Shown here piece by piece: positions 1-10,620 of a stretch of DNA of 64,000 nt. How positions within the stretch are numbered: the first letter of the stretch is position 1; each line of letters opens with the position of its first letter. The position numbers and the translations under genes were made by a program. This DNA comes from Lunularia cruciata. Lineage: Eukaryota; Streptophyta; Marchantiopsida; Lunulariales; Lunulariaceae. The notes under the pieces were generated by a model. The model was not told where the DNA came from. It saw nothing but the letters and a program-made list of their open reading frames with translations, and did not search any database. The stretch covers positions 48,708,243 to 48,772,242 of the forward strand of contig OX419761.1 of NCBI GenBank assembly GCA_948567375.1, written 5' to 3'.

Positions 1-810
1 TCTAAAGTCTGATTCGTATATGGTCTCCCCTTTCTTGACCGACCTATCGGGATTGAATTTCAAATCGTCGGGTCCCCCAAAATCGACACCTTCTTCGCCA
101 TACACCACGTGAATGTGCTATGGTTTGAACTTCTTCGCGCGGCTTCCATCAGGTCAGTTTTTGTTGTTTATGATCCCTTTGAGATGCAAAGGAACTGCTG
201 GATAGAGTCGAAGTATCTTATTTATAACAGCTTGCAATTATGTCAGCTGTGTAAGAGACTTTTAGATTGAAAAGGTTTGCGAGAGGTCTGATTTGAATTT
301 GCAAAACGGCTTCATCTGCAGTTGCATTGTGGTCCATAGCTCTTTCGTATTCATCAAGGCCGCAAGATTAAAGACTCTTGCTCAAACTTCAGACAATCGG
401 AGTCCATGGGAACCTTCGCATTCCTGTATTGATCAATTGTGGTGTATTGATCGCAATTACTCTCATGTTCTGTCGGCGATGTCCTGGTGTTCGGTAACGA
501 CTGTATCAGCCGGGACATCGTATCTGCAGTGGTGTCACGGCCCGCAGTGACGAAGTTGAGGACTAAATCCCTGGGCATCTGGTTGCTCATCTGGGCACGC
601 TCCCCAGATCCCACTCAAGTCCAGAATTCTGGAATTCAGTAGATATTCAGCATTCTGTGGCTTATGGTCATTTGTACTGTTCTTGAAGTTTTCTTATTCT
701 TTTTGCGTCACGAATCACTCCAAATACGTATTCCTCGATGGTTCGGACATGCTTAGACAGTTGGGGCTCCGTGCCAACACAGAATAGCGCATCAACTTCT
801 AGAATGGATC
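1..810 (-). pseudogene. Cytochrome P450 (CYP704/CYP86-like) pseudogene, cut by window edge
   Basis: Minus-strand reading recovers successive P450 landmarks in family order. Near 780-690 is a pre-I-helix block (CVGTEPQLSKHVRTIEEYVF) that resembles the helix before the oxygen-binding I helix in CYP704/CYP86 enzymes. Near 575-525 is the I helix itself (LVLNFVTAGRDTTADTMS, with AGRDTTA). Near 220-130 comes LRLYPAVPLHLKGIINN followed by PDGSRAKKFKP, the region after the K helix, and then DDLKFNPDR near 75-45, the PERF-like segment. The haem-binding Cys would lie left of position 1. In-frame stops interrupt the post-K-helix block (just before PDGSR and after KFKP), and the I-helix and K-helix blocks are in different frames. 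Family enzymes are ER-anchored fatty-acid hydroxylases that make cutin or sporopollenin precursors. This copy looks dead. The P450 call is firm; the subfamily is inference. Confidence 0.8.
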
Positions 811-1520
811 AATGAAGCGAGATGTGACTCGCGACTGGAATTCTCATGGGGACGTAATGTTAATTCTCCTATTGTTGTATTCAGTACTAGCTTACATATT
901 GATGACTTTCTACAACTCTTGTAGTCTGTTGAAGAGAAGAGAAGGTACCAATAGATGAAGAACTCGGGGAGGAGATTACAGAACTTCTGGAACCAAGATA
1001 TGTTGAATAAGGTCAAAATAGTAAAAAGTTCAGCTTAAAAATCTTCATATGACAATATGAATTGCTCAAGATCAAGCTGGAGGGAAAGAATCACTCCCTT
1101 GAGAAGAAGTAAGAACACCTGGAGACAAGGTCTTTATCATATCTGGTAGACTTCATACAATTAAATTGGAAGTGCTCAAACACAGATATTGACTCATACT
1201 TTTATATATACTCTTCTCATTATTCTGACGATGTTGAGAGTACAAGATTGTCAGCATATAGGAAATGAAGGCGCAAGTTTTATGTTTATGGAGTCCATGG
1301 ATTACTGGATCCGGAGTTCTGCAATTGAGACGCACATATATTATATAGGCGCATCTAAATACCATCCTTTTAAAATGGTCCAAATAGGACAGAAAACTTT
1401 AAGACGTGTTTTGTTAGAAACTTTTAGACGTGTTTGTGTTAGACTTTTTACTAAGGATGAACCTAAAGGTTTAATACATAATCCCACTAAGCATGCCTCA
1501 AGCGAGATCCATTCTCTAAA
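811..1520. other. Spacer between two broken genes, nothing recognised
   Basis: Several short frames are open here on both strands, but none shows a domain, a codon pattern or similarity to the P450 on its left or the LRR gene on its right. It may hold lost exons or introns of either pseudogene. Confidence 0.4.
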
Positions 1521-3230
1521 GGCTACGACAGGATGTCCTCCGCTGCAGAAAGTCGACTCGTTGATGTAGAATCAGAATCATGCGGTTCCCCGCACGAATT
1601 CAAAGGATACCGCAAAGTCGAGGGTTCCCGATAAACATCGCCTTCTCATGGATTGAAGCTTGGTAGAAAGGGGAATGGCTCCTTATAGCAAGCTGAATGC
1701 CACGATGAAGTAAATTAAGATTGTGAAATCAGCGAAATTCTCAGGAATTCTCTCCGAAAATCTATTTCCAGACGGAGCAAGAGATTCTAACTGTCGCATT
1801 TTGGAAAAGGTGGACGGCACAGGACCATCAAACCGTTAACGAAGAGTGTCAAGTGTCGCATTCCAGCAAGATCACGAACCTCACAAGGAACCCGTCAAAT
1901 TTTTGCTAGACACATCAAAGGAACTGCACAATAACATCCCGTACGGAAAGATAAGATTGTGGCTCTCGGCAAACAGCATTATTCCCTGTTCAGAACGACC
2001 CCTGCGCTGGGGTTACTATCTGTGAGGATTCTGAGACCTTTCGTTTTAGACATGTTTTGTTAATAATAGTAATAATAATTTATTTTAAAGAAAAGAAAAG
2101 AGATTAAAAATGGTGTTAAAAAAATCAAGGATCTGGAAGGGATCCAGTGAGAAAATGCACCAGGCAAGTTCTTGGAACCAACCAAAAGAACTCCCAGCTA
2201 TTTGACTAGAAGCTGTAAATCAACGTGTAGCGTCCCATGGAAGCGATTATCGGTCAAGTCCAGCACGGAAAGTCTTCCTGCAATTTCCAAGCCAGGTTGG
2301 GATCAGACCACTGATCTGGTTACTCCCAAGACCGAGAATTCTCAATTAAAAATTTCCCCGTAACGGTTCTAGACTACTTGTTTATCGAACCACTAATGTT
2401 ACTATGTCTAAGTTTGAGTCAGGCGATGAAATATCTGAAATTTCGCTTGATATTTCCCCCTCCAACCTGTTGTGAGAGAAATCCAGTACCTGCAGAGCAT
2501 GTAAAAAGAAACCCCACTTCCCTGAATATCACCAGATAGTTGGTTTATGTACAGCAACAGCTCCCTGAGGTTCATTAAACTACCCAAGTTGACTGGTATA
2601 TTTCCTGAAAGTTGATTCGAATGAAGATACAAATTACTCGGCGATACCGGAATATCGATAAGTCAACTCCTCCAATTTGCCAAACTCAGAAGGAATGGGC
2701 CCTGTCAATTTGTTTCTCAAAAGAGACAGTACTAGTAGTTTCGAACAATTCCTCAAGGAAACGGAAATTTCTCCTGTCAACTCGTTCCGCCACAACGAAA
2801 GATCACAACTTTTCCAATATCCCTAACTCAAAGCCGATGGTCTGATCAAGTCGTTGTGAAAAGATATAACTCTCCCAACTTGGACAACCTCCACAGATAA
2901 GAGGGATTTTTCCTGTCAACGCATTCTCCTTCAAATTTTCAACTCCTGCAATTTCCCATCTCAGATGGGATGCTACTATAGACTTGTTCATGTTAAGATA
3001 CAGCATTATAGTAGCTTCGAACAATTTCCAAAGAAACGGGAATGTCAACTCGTTCTGCGGCAACCGAAGATAACGCAACTCCTCCAATTCCCCAAACTCA
3101 TACGGGATGGGTCCTGTCAAGTTGTCACGGAAGATTCAAGACTTCCAGCTAACCCAATTCTCCCATGTCCTAGGAATGCTCCATGTAAATCTTTCTCATA
3201 CAATCACAAAATGTGCACACTTAGTTGGTA
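1521..3230 (-). pseudogene. Leucine-rich-repeat receptor-like protein pseudogene
   Basis: On the minus strand, plant-type LRRs (consensus LxGxIPxxLGxLxxL) follow one another from about 3200 down to 1740 in shifting frames. Clear units are NLTGPIPYEFGELEELRYL (about 3125-3070), NKLTGPIPSEFGKLEEL (about 2720-2665), NQLSGNIPVNLGSLMNLREL (about 2630-2560), GSNQISGLIPTWLGKLQ (about 2330-2280), VLDLTDNRFHGTL (about 2270-2225), and ESLAPSGNRFSERIPENF (about 1800-1745). A piece resembling the C-terminal cap follows (NESTFCSGGHPVV, about 1562-1525). The final units, with the NxxL-GAIPLSTKLQS signature just upstream of the cap, resemble LRR receptor-like proteins and the ectodomains of LRR receptor kinases. 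No kinase domain or transmembrane segment was found downstream. Many stops and frameshifts show it is not translated as a whole. Such proteins sit in the plasma membrane and sense peptides or microbes. Confidence 0.85.
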
Positions 3231-3258
3231 GGTGTGTAGAGCTAATCCAGTGCACCGC

Positions 3259-3735
3259 TGCGTGGGGCTCAAATGCTACATATATCTACAAATGCAATAA
3301 ACCCATAATCAATATATTTCTAGTTAGCTCACCAAAATGATATATAAACATGGATCCTTGATTCAGGCAAAGTCTCACTTCTAGGGGTCATAAGACTTGT
3401 AGTTCTATTGTATAGCTATGATACCATATTAAAAAATAAAATCTGAGAAGAATACTCTCGTTTTACTAATATGCTTGTATTATTGGTACAAGAAGATTAC
3501 AAGTCCTCCGGCCCTAGACCCGAGCCATTACCTGGTTCACGGAATCATGTTTGGAAAAAACAACTTGTATATCATTCCTAGTTAACTCTCTAAAATGATA
3601 TATACAAGTGCTTTTTCCCGCTTGGACTCGCTAACCTTGCAGAGACTCAAGTCTAAGGGTCATAGGACTTCCAGTCTTATTGTATATACAAGAAGCTAGT
3701 AAAGTGAGAGTATTCTTCTCAGATTTTTGGTAACA
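3259..3735. repeat. Copia LTR pieces arranged as a palindrome
   Basis: Three LTR segments lie head to tail. The first is a plus-oriented 5' part from about 3259 to 3418. The second is a minus-oriented part from about 3419 to 3563, which begins with the reverse complement of the primer site (TGATACCATATT) and of the LTR end. The third is a plus-oriented part from about 3564 to 3735 that ends before TGGTATCCGAGC. The sequence TGAGAAGAATACTCTC at 3444 and its inverse at about 3706-3721 are the outer ends of an imperfect stem of roughly 70 bp per arm. The repeats of segments one and three (CTAGTTARCTC, GGGTCATARGACTT) support the assignment. Confidence 0.65.
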
Positions 3736-3749
3736 TGGTATCCGAGCAG
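3736..3749 (+). other. Copia primer binding site
   Basis: TGGTATCCGAGCAG directly follows the LTR end. It differs by one base from the usual TGGTATCAGAGC complement of the initiator methionine tRNA 3' end, which primes minus-strand DNA synthesis in plant copia elements. Confidence 0.65.
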
Positions 3750-4245
3750 ACGTCACGAAATTGTAGAGATTAGATTTCTTTCCCATTTTGATTATAGTTC
3801 CCATTGTCTACTTAGGCTTTCCATCCGCTGTTTGTTTAGGGTTTCCCTCCACTACCTTTAGGGTTTACATCCGCTATTTGTTTAGGGTTTCCTTCCACCG
3901 CCTTTCAAGGCTCGGCCTGATGTCTATTTAGGGGTTTTCCTTTGTCTATTCATGAGAGCTATTGACCGTTTAGGGTTTCCTTCCCGCCAACTGATTCAAG
4001 ATTAGGACGTTCTTTACCGTTGGAGTTTAGGGTGTCCTAGCTGGTGGAGTTTGGGGCCCCTTGCCACTAGACACTAGGGTTCTTGAGTGTCAGGTGTTTG
4101 GGTCCCGACTTTACTTGGGGGTCTTGTTGGTTGGGGCTTTGGGATCCTTCTATTTTAGTGAGCTTTTGTGTTTTTGCTCAGCAGGGGGGTGTAGTTGGCC
4201 ACCATTGTGACAGTGCAGTCCTTGTTGTGATTCACTTTCTTTAGT

Positions 4246-5373
4246 GATGGGTCAAAAGATCAATGCATTGATAGTCTCAATGAGAAAAACTACATGACAT
4301 GGTGTTTTGTGATGTAGTGTTTCTTAAGTCCTTGTCAACTTTACAAAGATGATGGGTCATCCCAGCATCCAGATAATAGCTAGCAGATTGAGGAGAGGGA
4401 GATGTGGGATGTAGAAGAGCTAGAGGCATGCATGATATTATTCTCAATGTCAAGACTTCACAACATAATCACATTAGCTAGTGTGATACTACTAAGGAGA
4501 TTCATAAATTTTTAGGAGTCATGATTAAAATTTTCTTGCAAAAAAGAATTCATAATATATGTTATATTGCTGTCCAGTCAATGGAGAACTTCCTTTTGCA
4601 GATCTTTGATATAAGAGATCAATACATCGAAGCTAGAGGAGAAATGAGCAAATGAGCATGGCTTTTCTTGTACTGAACACATTGTCTGAATTGTGGGATC
4701 CCTTGGTGCAGTCACTAGGATCTAGAAAATGAGATGAAATTATAGAAGATGTGGTGAGATCTACACTTCTAGAGGAGGAGACACAAAGGAAAGAGAGAAG
4801 TGATGCACTTGTTTATGGTCTAGCTTTTAACAACATTGTGAAGTAGCATGAGAAGAAACAATTTACAATACTTGTGAAGTAGAAACCCAAATCCACAAGT
4901 CTAAAAGCACAAGCATAGGTTGTGGATGAAAGGGTCATTGGAAAGGTGATCCTTAGTCTCTTGTGGCAAATGGTAAGAAGGCAAGTGCAAATGTTGATGT
5001 TGTATTATAAACTCAAGAAGTTGTACGGGGTTTGCAATCATGATTGCTTTGTCTAACCAAACACCATAGTATTTGCATCAATTGTAATGCTTATATGCAC
5101 ATCCAAAGAGATGAAACAAGCTCCACAACTTCAGCAATACATTTGTCAAACTCCAAGGCTATGATGGAAGTGAAAGTGAGCCAAGAGGCTTATGTGCATC
5201 TCAAAATTCTAGATCTCAAGGGAAATTACATTTCTATTACCAATAGAGATGTGCATTGGGTTCTTGGAGAGAGTGATACTCTTTTATCTATAGCAACTTT
5301 GTGTAAGAGAGGTTGTATATTCAACTTGTGTGGATTAGATTCTTCCATCATTATATATTCTCATATGTGGTAG
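4246..5373 (+). pseudogene. Copia gag and start of pol, degenerate
   Basis: Translated fragments follow copia Gag order. LNEKNYMTWCFVM near 4270-4310 is the N-terminal Gag_pre-like motif. SMENFLLQIFDIRDQYIE (about 4580-4630) and FLVLNTLSELWDPLVQSL (about 4660-4715) are the UBN2-type capsid core. A damaged zinc knuckle, CINCNAYMH, lies near 5070. VHWVLGESDTLLSIATLCKR near 5250-5310 is the segment around and after the protease that precedes integrase. Stops and frame changes occur throughout, including TAG at about 4315. Gag would package the element RNA into cytoplasmic particles. This copy cannot. Confidence 0.65.
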
Positions 5374-5394
5374 AGATAAGAGCAAAACCTACCT

Positions 5395-5688
5395 TACAGT
5401 GCAAGCTAAGCTAACCGTGAAACTTTCTTCTAGATGCCACCTATTTGGCATGCAAGCTAAGCTAGTAGAGAAACTTCCTTCTACACGCCACCTACTTGGC
5501 ATGCAAGCTAAGCTAGCCGGGAAGCTTCCCAAGAAGCTTCCTACTTGGCATATAGATTGCCCAATATTTGGAAGGTACCAAGAAGCTTCCTAGATGCTTT
5601 TAGAATATTCTTATAATTTTAGCTAATTTGGCCTATTTGTTACTTTGTTAGTCTTGACTAACTTGTTTGTAAACTCCATATTGTTATA
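5395..5688 (-). repeat. Partial 3' LTR of chromovirus A, with internal tandem modules
   Basis: The inner edge, CATATTGTTATA at 5677-5688, corresponds to the family LTR start TGTAACAATATG on the minus strand, with G to A at the second base. Next to it is the polypurine tract, seen as TATTCCCCCACC on the plus strand. Within 5399-5560 a module of about 52 bp is repeated nearly three times (GGCATGCAAGCTAAGCTAG recurs). The left part is missing where the copia element abuts. Confidence 0.75.
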
Positions 5689-8460
5689 TATTCCCCCACC
5701 ACAAGTTGGTGATGTCTTCATCACCATGGAAGCTCCAAACTCTTGGATTGCCATTTGTGCATTGTGCATATGAGAAAGAGGCTTCCAAGTGGCATCATGA
5801 AGGGGATACCCTTTCCAAAGGACTTTATATACAATATGTTGTTGGCAGCCATGTTGAATGTGGCGATATGCAAGGATATGATCAACTTCATACTCCTCAT
5901 GATTGTTGATAAGGATAAGAGGAGGAAGGAGTTGGACATGAGTGAAAAAGGAAGATGGATTAGAAACTATGGGTTTCAATTTGGAAACATGAAAGATAAG
6001 GTGGACTTGCGTATGACTAGGCAAGTCAAGTTGATAACCAACAAGAGAAATGATTTGGTTGATATCAAATGGACCTATCCAATTAGGAGCAAGTTTACAA
6101 ACTTGGGTACCAGGTGGGAATGGTAGGTATTAGAAGAAAGCATGACCTAATCATCTAGTTGAAAGGTGAGATCATGATCATGCTGATCCGCGTATTGCTT
6201 TTGACAATTTTGAGTAACAAGGAGATGAAATTTGGCTTGCTATAGGGAGTGGGATATTGTGGTCAAGAAGGTGGAAGTATAAGGAACGTGAGATGGAGGA
6301 AGAGCAAGAAAGAAATCTATAACAAGTGGGTCTTGGCCAAAATTAAGGAAGAAGTGAGAGAATCCAATGCTTGCTTGCTTGGAGTTATTATAGGCAAAAT
6401 CAATAACCATAAGACATTCATCTTAGTTGGTTTGGTGAATGTTGACAAAGGCATAAATCATATCCTCCAAGGTATTATTTTCATGTTCAATGTGCCTATT
6501 AGTTCAAGGATGATAGAATGTGGATAAAGCAAGCTTGGTGGTGAGTAGTTTAAGGAGTGCTTGCTAAAATTTACCAATGAATCAAGGATCACGGTTAGAG
6601 ATGAGTACATGAGGCATCCCATGATACTTGAAGATGTTGTTGAAGTAGATCTGGGCTAATGTTAAAGCATCCAATGTATGAAAGGTTAGTGCCAAATGGA
6701 TTTGTTTACTAAGCTTATCAACAAATACCACAATCGATGAATGACCTTGCTTTATCCTTGGTAAGAATGGGATGAGATCTAAGTTCACGCATTTGCATCA
6801 AGCAGATGAAATGGGAAGTGGTTGAAGGAGTCCATTTGGCTTCTTGTTACTAGCCTTGTTGCATTGGCATATCTCACAAGATTGGACAAACTCTTAAATA
6901 TCTTGTGCTATGTTGGGCCACTATCATTGGCAATGTAGTGTATCCAAGGTCTTGATTCCACCCATCTGACTAATGATTGGTAAGTCATTGGCTTCTTGAA
7001 GACAGACAAGTCGTCAATCACCTTTGCCTAAAACATAGATTTGGTTCTCATAGAATATATAAGGGTTTCCTTGTTGCATGCTGCAAAATGACCTTGTACC
7101 ATTTGAGAGAAGAGGTCTTGTTGTAAAGTGATCCTAAACTTGATTTGGACTTTTGACTCAATTAACATGGTCATAATTGCCACTATGATGAGAGGTTCAA
7201 GAAGAGTCTTGAAATCAAGTTGTCATGATAGGGCATTGAGAATGACATGGGACCTACTAGGTTAGTAGTCAAGTTTGGCATCACAAAATTATAGTTGTTC
7301 CCCTTATTGATGATGTTGACTCTTCATTTGCTCCAAATGTAATGTCTATCATAAAGGTTTATGATTGGTTCACGTGAGCACTTGTTTCTCCATGAGATAA
7401 ATCTCCATACCTTGGTGGCATATACCATTACTAGTTGTTCTTGATCTTGAGTAGAGTAATTCCTTTCTATCTTGTTTAGTTGGCAAGACACAAATGCAAT
7501 GGAATGTAACCTATCTAGAACTTCTTGCTACAACAAAAGTCTAATGGCAAACTTAGAAACATCAAAATCAACCACACAATGCAGTTGGGGATCATATGGT
7601 TGAAGAATGGGTCTTGAAGACACCATATGCCTCATCTTCTTGAATATTTCTTTGTGCTTGGTGTTCCATTGAAAGCTTGAGGTCTTCCCCAAGAGATCAA
7701 TCAATGGTGTGGTCACATGAGCATAGTAATGGATAAACCATTGGCAAAATCTTGCCAATCCATTAAATACCCACACTTCTATGCTATCCTTTAGAGTAGT
7801 GTAATCAATAATGGCACTAATTTTCTCCTCTTCCATCTTGATCCCCTCAAGATGGACCTTGTGACCCAAGAAGGTAACCTCCTTCTGCCACAAGGTACAC
7901 TATGACTTCATGCAATAAAACTTCCATTGATGTAGTCATCTTTGGACTTCTCACATGTGATTTGTGTGTTCTACCATTTTTTGATATAGATCAAATATCA
8001 TCTAAGAGCACCAACATGCAATCCAATAGCCCATCCAACACCCCTAATGTATCTGATCTATGAAGACACAAGGATCATTAGTGAGCCCAAAAGGTAGAAC
8101 TCTTTATTTAAAATACCCATACCTTGTGCAAAAGGTAGTCTTTTGCACATCCTCTCTATCAATAGGAATATTCCAATAGCTACTTTGAAGGTCTAACTTG
8201 GAGGAGTATTGTGCTCCACTCAATTGATCTAGCAAGTCATCAATTTGAGGCAAAGGATATGTATTCTTCATTGTTTGTTTATTGATGCCACAAAATCAAT
8301 ACAAAAGCAATTTTTTTATCCTTCTTTGGGACTAGTACTAATGCTCCCCAAGGAGATGTACTCTGTTGTATAAAATTCTTCTCCAAGAAATTTGTTAATG
8401 GTGTTTAAAGCTCTTCCCATTCCTTTGGTGAGAGTCAGTAGATTGATCTACTCACAAAAG
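5689..8460 (-). pseudogene. Chromovirus A pol: RT, RNase H, integrase, chromodomain (decayed)
   Basis: Landmarks on the minus strand. At 7893-7528 lies the RT connection and start of RNase H (VTFLGHKVHLEGIKMEEEKI, then SSRPILQPYDPQLHCVVDFD). At 6788-6582 lies the integrase core (KQGHSSIVVFVDKLSKQIH, then MPHVLISNRDP, with the second catalytic Asp context). At 6024-5623 lies the integrase tail (HLIFHVSKLKPIV) followed by a chromodomain (YKVLWKGYPLHDATWKPLSH), which in chromoviruses guides integration by reading histone marks. Stops are frequent between the blocks, and RT motifs in 8460-7900 are recognisable only by similarity to the 48.4-49 kb copy. It is not functional. Confidence 0.8.
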
Positions 8461-9264
8461 TACTTCTTGGCAATGACTTGATCTTGAAGGGCATACCATA
8501 ATCAAAGGGTACCCTTTTGGTATATCATATTGAAACACATTTGCAAACTCCTAAACTATCTAATCAACCATTGCTTGATGAGGCTTTTGGCCCTCATCAG
8601 ATTCTCCATGTGAAATTGGCTTGATCTACATCCTAAAATAGGAATATCTTTCTCCAAAGCTTAGTCTATGGTTACTCTATTGATAAACTTCACATCTTGG
8701 GATTGACTATTCTTAAATGTCTTACTCTAGACATTTAAGAAGATGCAAAAATACTCAAAGATGCAAACAAACTTAATTGGTAATTCTTGCCTTGGTGTTA
8801 TATTTGAATTTGCCATTATGTCTCATCAAATTGAACCTTATGACGTTCAAGCCAAGGCAAACCTAGAATGACATCATAGTGTAGAGATACCATTACAAAT
8901 CTCAAACAATCCAAATACTCCTTTCAAATATTGAAAATAATAAGATGTAAGGTACAAAATATCAAACCATCTGCCATCATCAATCTACTTCTAATTATTG
9001 GTTTAATAGTAATAGTTAATTCCTTTGCTAATTGAATGGACATGTCATTCTTTTAACTTCTAGAATGAACCAAAATCTTAATCATAATCAAATATCATAC
9101 TTTGCAAACTTGTGAAGCAAAGTGAAGTGAAGTAAACTTGCAAAGGTCAAGCTTTCAATCTCATTGGAGCTAATCTAGGTCCCAATAGGTGGCTTGATTG
9201 CACCTATTAGGAATCTTTGTATCCCTGATTACCACAGTCCATGAATTCTATTTAGGTGATTTGT

Positions 9265-9296
9265 CACAATTGTCCATTCTTGAATGGACAATTGTG
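9265..9296. repeat. Perfect 15-bp-arm hairpin
   Basis: CACAATTGTCCATTC is followed by TT and then by its exact reverse complement GAATGGACAATTGTG. It sits at the end of the zinc-knuckle coding part of chromovirus A. The homologous stretch in the 46.7 kb copy (TTGCATTGTTGAATGTCCA) is not palindromic, so the hairpin arose by local change in this copy. Confidence 0.85.
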
Positions 9297-9435
9297 TAGA
9301 GAGTAACGTGGCTCCCCCACCCTTGTATAGTTTGTTGGTAAGTTTCTTGAAGGTCGAGGTCAAGACCAAGTTGTCATATTCAAGGAATCAAAATACTCAA
9401 ACAACTGCATGGCTTCCTCCAAGTGTTTGGGCTCT

Positions 9436-10042
9436 TGCATAGTTATTTCCAATTTGGTACATGACTTCAAGTCCCTCACAAATCAAACCAAAGCTTCACC
9501 TTCTAGTATGTTTGGAATTTTCATTATTTTATTTTAGAATTGAGTGAAGTGGCTTCTTATAGAATTAATAATTCTAATTATCTATCTAATGTAGTTTATG
9601 CAACATTTATGACTTGGAATCTCCCAATCATTGTGCACTTGAATTCTTCCCATGTCAATTGGGAATTTTGTGTTTGATTGCAAATGTTATTTTGAAGCTA
9701 GAAATCTTCAAGATGAATAAAGACAATTTCTCTTGGCTTCAAGCCAATTGGATGGAGTGGCAAAAATATAGTGGTAATTCTGAGTGGAGCAAGCTGAATA
9801 GTAGTTTGCTATGCAAATATTGACATGGGAAGAATTCAAGTGCACAATGATTGGGAGATTCCAAGTCATAAATGTTGCATAAACTACATTAGATAGATAA
9901 GTAGAATTATTAATTCTATAAGAAGCTACTTCACTCAATTCTTAAATAAAATAATGAAAATTCCAAACATACTAAAAGGTGAAGCTTTGGTTTGATTTGT
10001 GAGGGGCTTGAAGTCATGTACCAAATTGGAAGTAACCATGCA
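9436..10042. repeat. Inverted repeat, about 217-bp arms, about 170-bp spacer
   Basis: The arms are 9436-9652 and about 9823-10042. They pair almost perfectly, with only a handful of mismatches by eye. The right arm plus spacer is continuous plus-strand gag. The left arm is the inverted copy, in the orientation of the host element. Confidence 0.85.
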
Positions 10043-10434
10043 TGAGCAAATTGGATCTTGGGAAATTAGATTTGCTCTTCTCCTTCTTCAAATGGTGCTC
10101 TCTATACATGCTCTTGTTATTGATGGTCTCTTTCTTCCAACAATCAATTAAGGCACTCAATTTGTTATTGAATAGCAATGATAACTTTGTGCATTGCTGT
10201 TATGGCTACTAATTTATCCAACTACCTATAGTTATTTAAGTTAACAAGTAGATGCAATACGTCCACCAATCTCTATAAATTGCAATTGGAAGTATCAAGG
10301 GTTCATCAGATTTTGCCCAAAGCATGAGATGATGAACTGCATGAAATGGTGCTTGGATGATACATGACACAAAAATCCCAATGGTTTGAGGGAATAAAAT
10401 TTGGTGGTCTATAAATTCCATTGATCCCATTATT

Positions 10435-10446
10435 GCTTTGATACCA
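10435..10446 (-). other. Primer binding site of chromovirus A
   Basis: The plus strand reads GCTTTGATACCA, so the minus strand reads TGGTATCAAAGC. This is one mismatch from the initiator methionine tRNA complement TGGTATCAGAGC. It lies one base inside the LTR edge, as in the other chromovirus copies here. Confidence 0.75.
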
Positions 10447-10447
10447 A

Positions 10448-10620
10448 TGTAAAAGATTGAGGAAAGAAATAGGAGAATGGAATATTGAAGTCAAAGATCA
10501 CATTGGGACTCTTGAATAAGTGAAACTCCAAATACCTAGTATGAGCTTGGGCTTTGGTATTTATAGAAAATATACATGGTTTTTGATAAGCTTCTTAGGA
10601 AGTTTCCTAAATTTTATCAT
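10448..10620 (-). repeat. Partial 5' LTR of chromovirus A
   Basis: The sequence starts TGTAAAAGATTGAGG on the plus strand, the reverse complement of the family LTR end, and includes the TATA-box region (TATTTATAG). Similarity to the complete LTRs fades at about 10615-10620. Confidence 0.7.

Larger units (their letters stand above)
3259..5394 (+). mobile_element. Truncated Ty1/copia retrotransposon
   Basis: Left to right it has copia LTR pieces (3259-3735), a tRNA-Met-type primer site (3736-3749), an untranslated leader, a gag region and the start of pol. It stops abruptly at about 5394, where a minus-strand chromovirus LTR begins, so reverse transcriptase, RNase H and the 3' LTR are missing. 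A related LTR lies at 29572-29771 in the opposite orientation next to copia reverse transcriptase, which links the two as one family. Confidence 0.7.
8461..10434 (-). pseudogene. Chromovirus A gag and protease, rearranged
   Basis: The leader and Gag N-terminus (10430-10045, minus) match the 45.66-46.0 kb copy. From 10042 to 9653 the sequence switches to plus-strand gag. The last 217 bp of that stretch occur again, on the minus strand, at 9652-9436. Minus-strand sequence then continues into the zinc knuckle (CPFKNGQ near 9280-9265) and weak protease similarity (9000-8800). Gag order is therefore broken by an inverted duplication as well as by stops. Confidence 0.65.
5395..10620 (-). mobile_element. 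Ty3/gypsy chromovirus A, minus strand, both LTRs truncated
   Basis: Read on the minus strand from right to left: a partial 5' LTR (10448-10620), primer site (10435-10446), leader and gag (about 10430-9300), zinc knuckle and protease (about 9300-8800), reverse transcriptase and RNase H (about 8460-7400), integrase (about 7400-6300), chromodomain (about 5930-5750), polypurine tract, and a partial 3' LTR (5395-5688). Its sequence matches the better-preserved element at 45225-51609 throughout. Both outer LTR ends are lost, so no target-site duplication can be checked. Confidence 0.85.

Noticed and set aside
5743..6126. 127-codon plus-strand frame
   Set aside because: It is the complement of the chromodomain and integrase tail coding on the minus strand.
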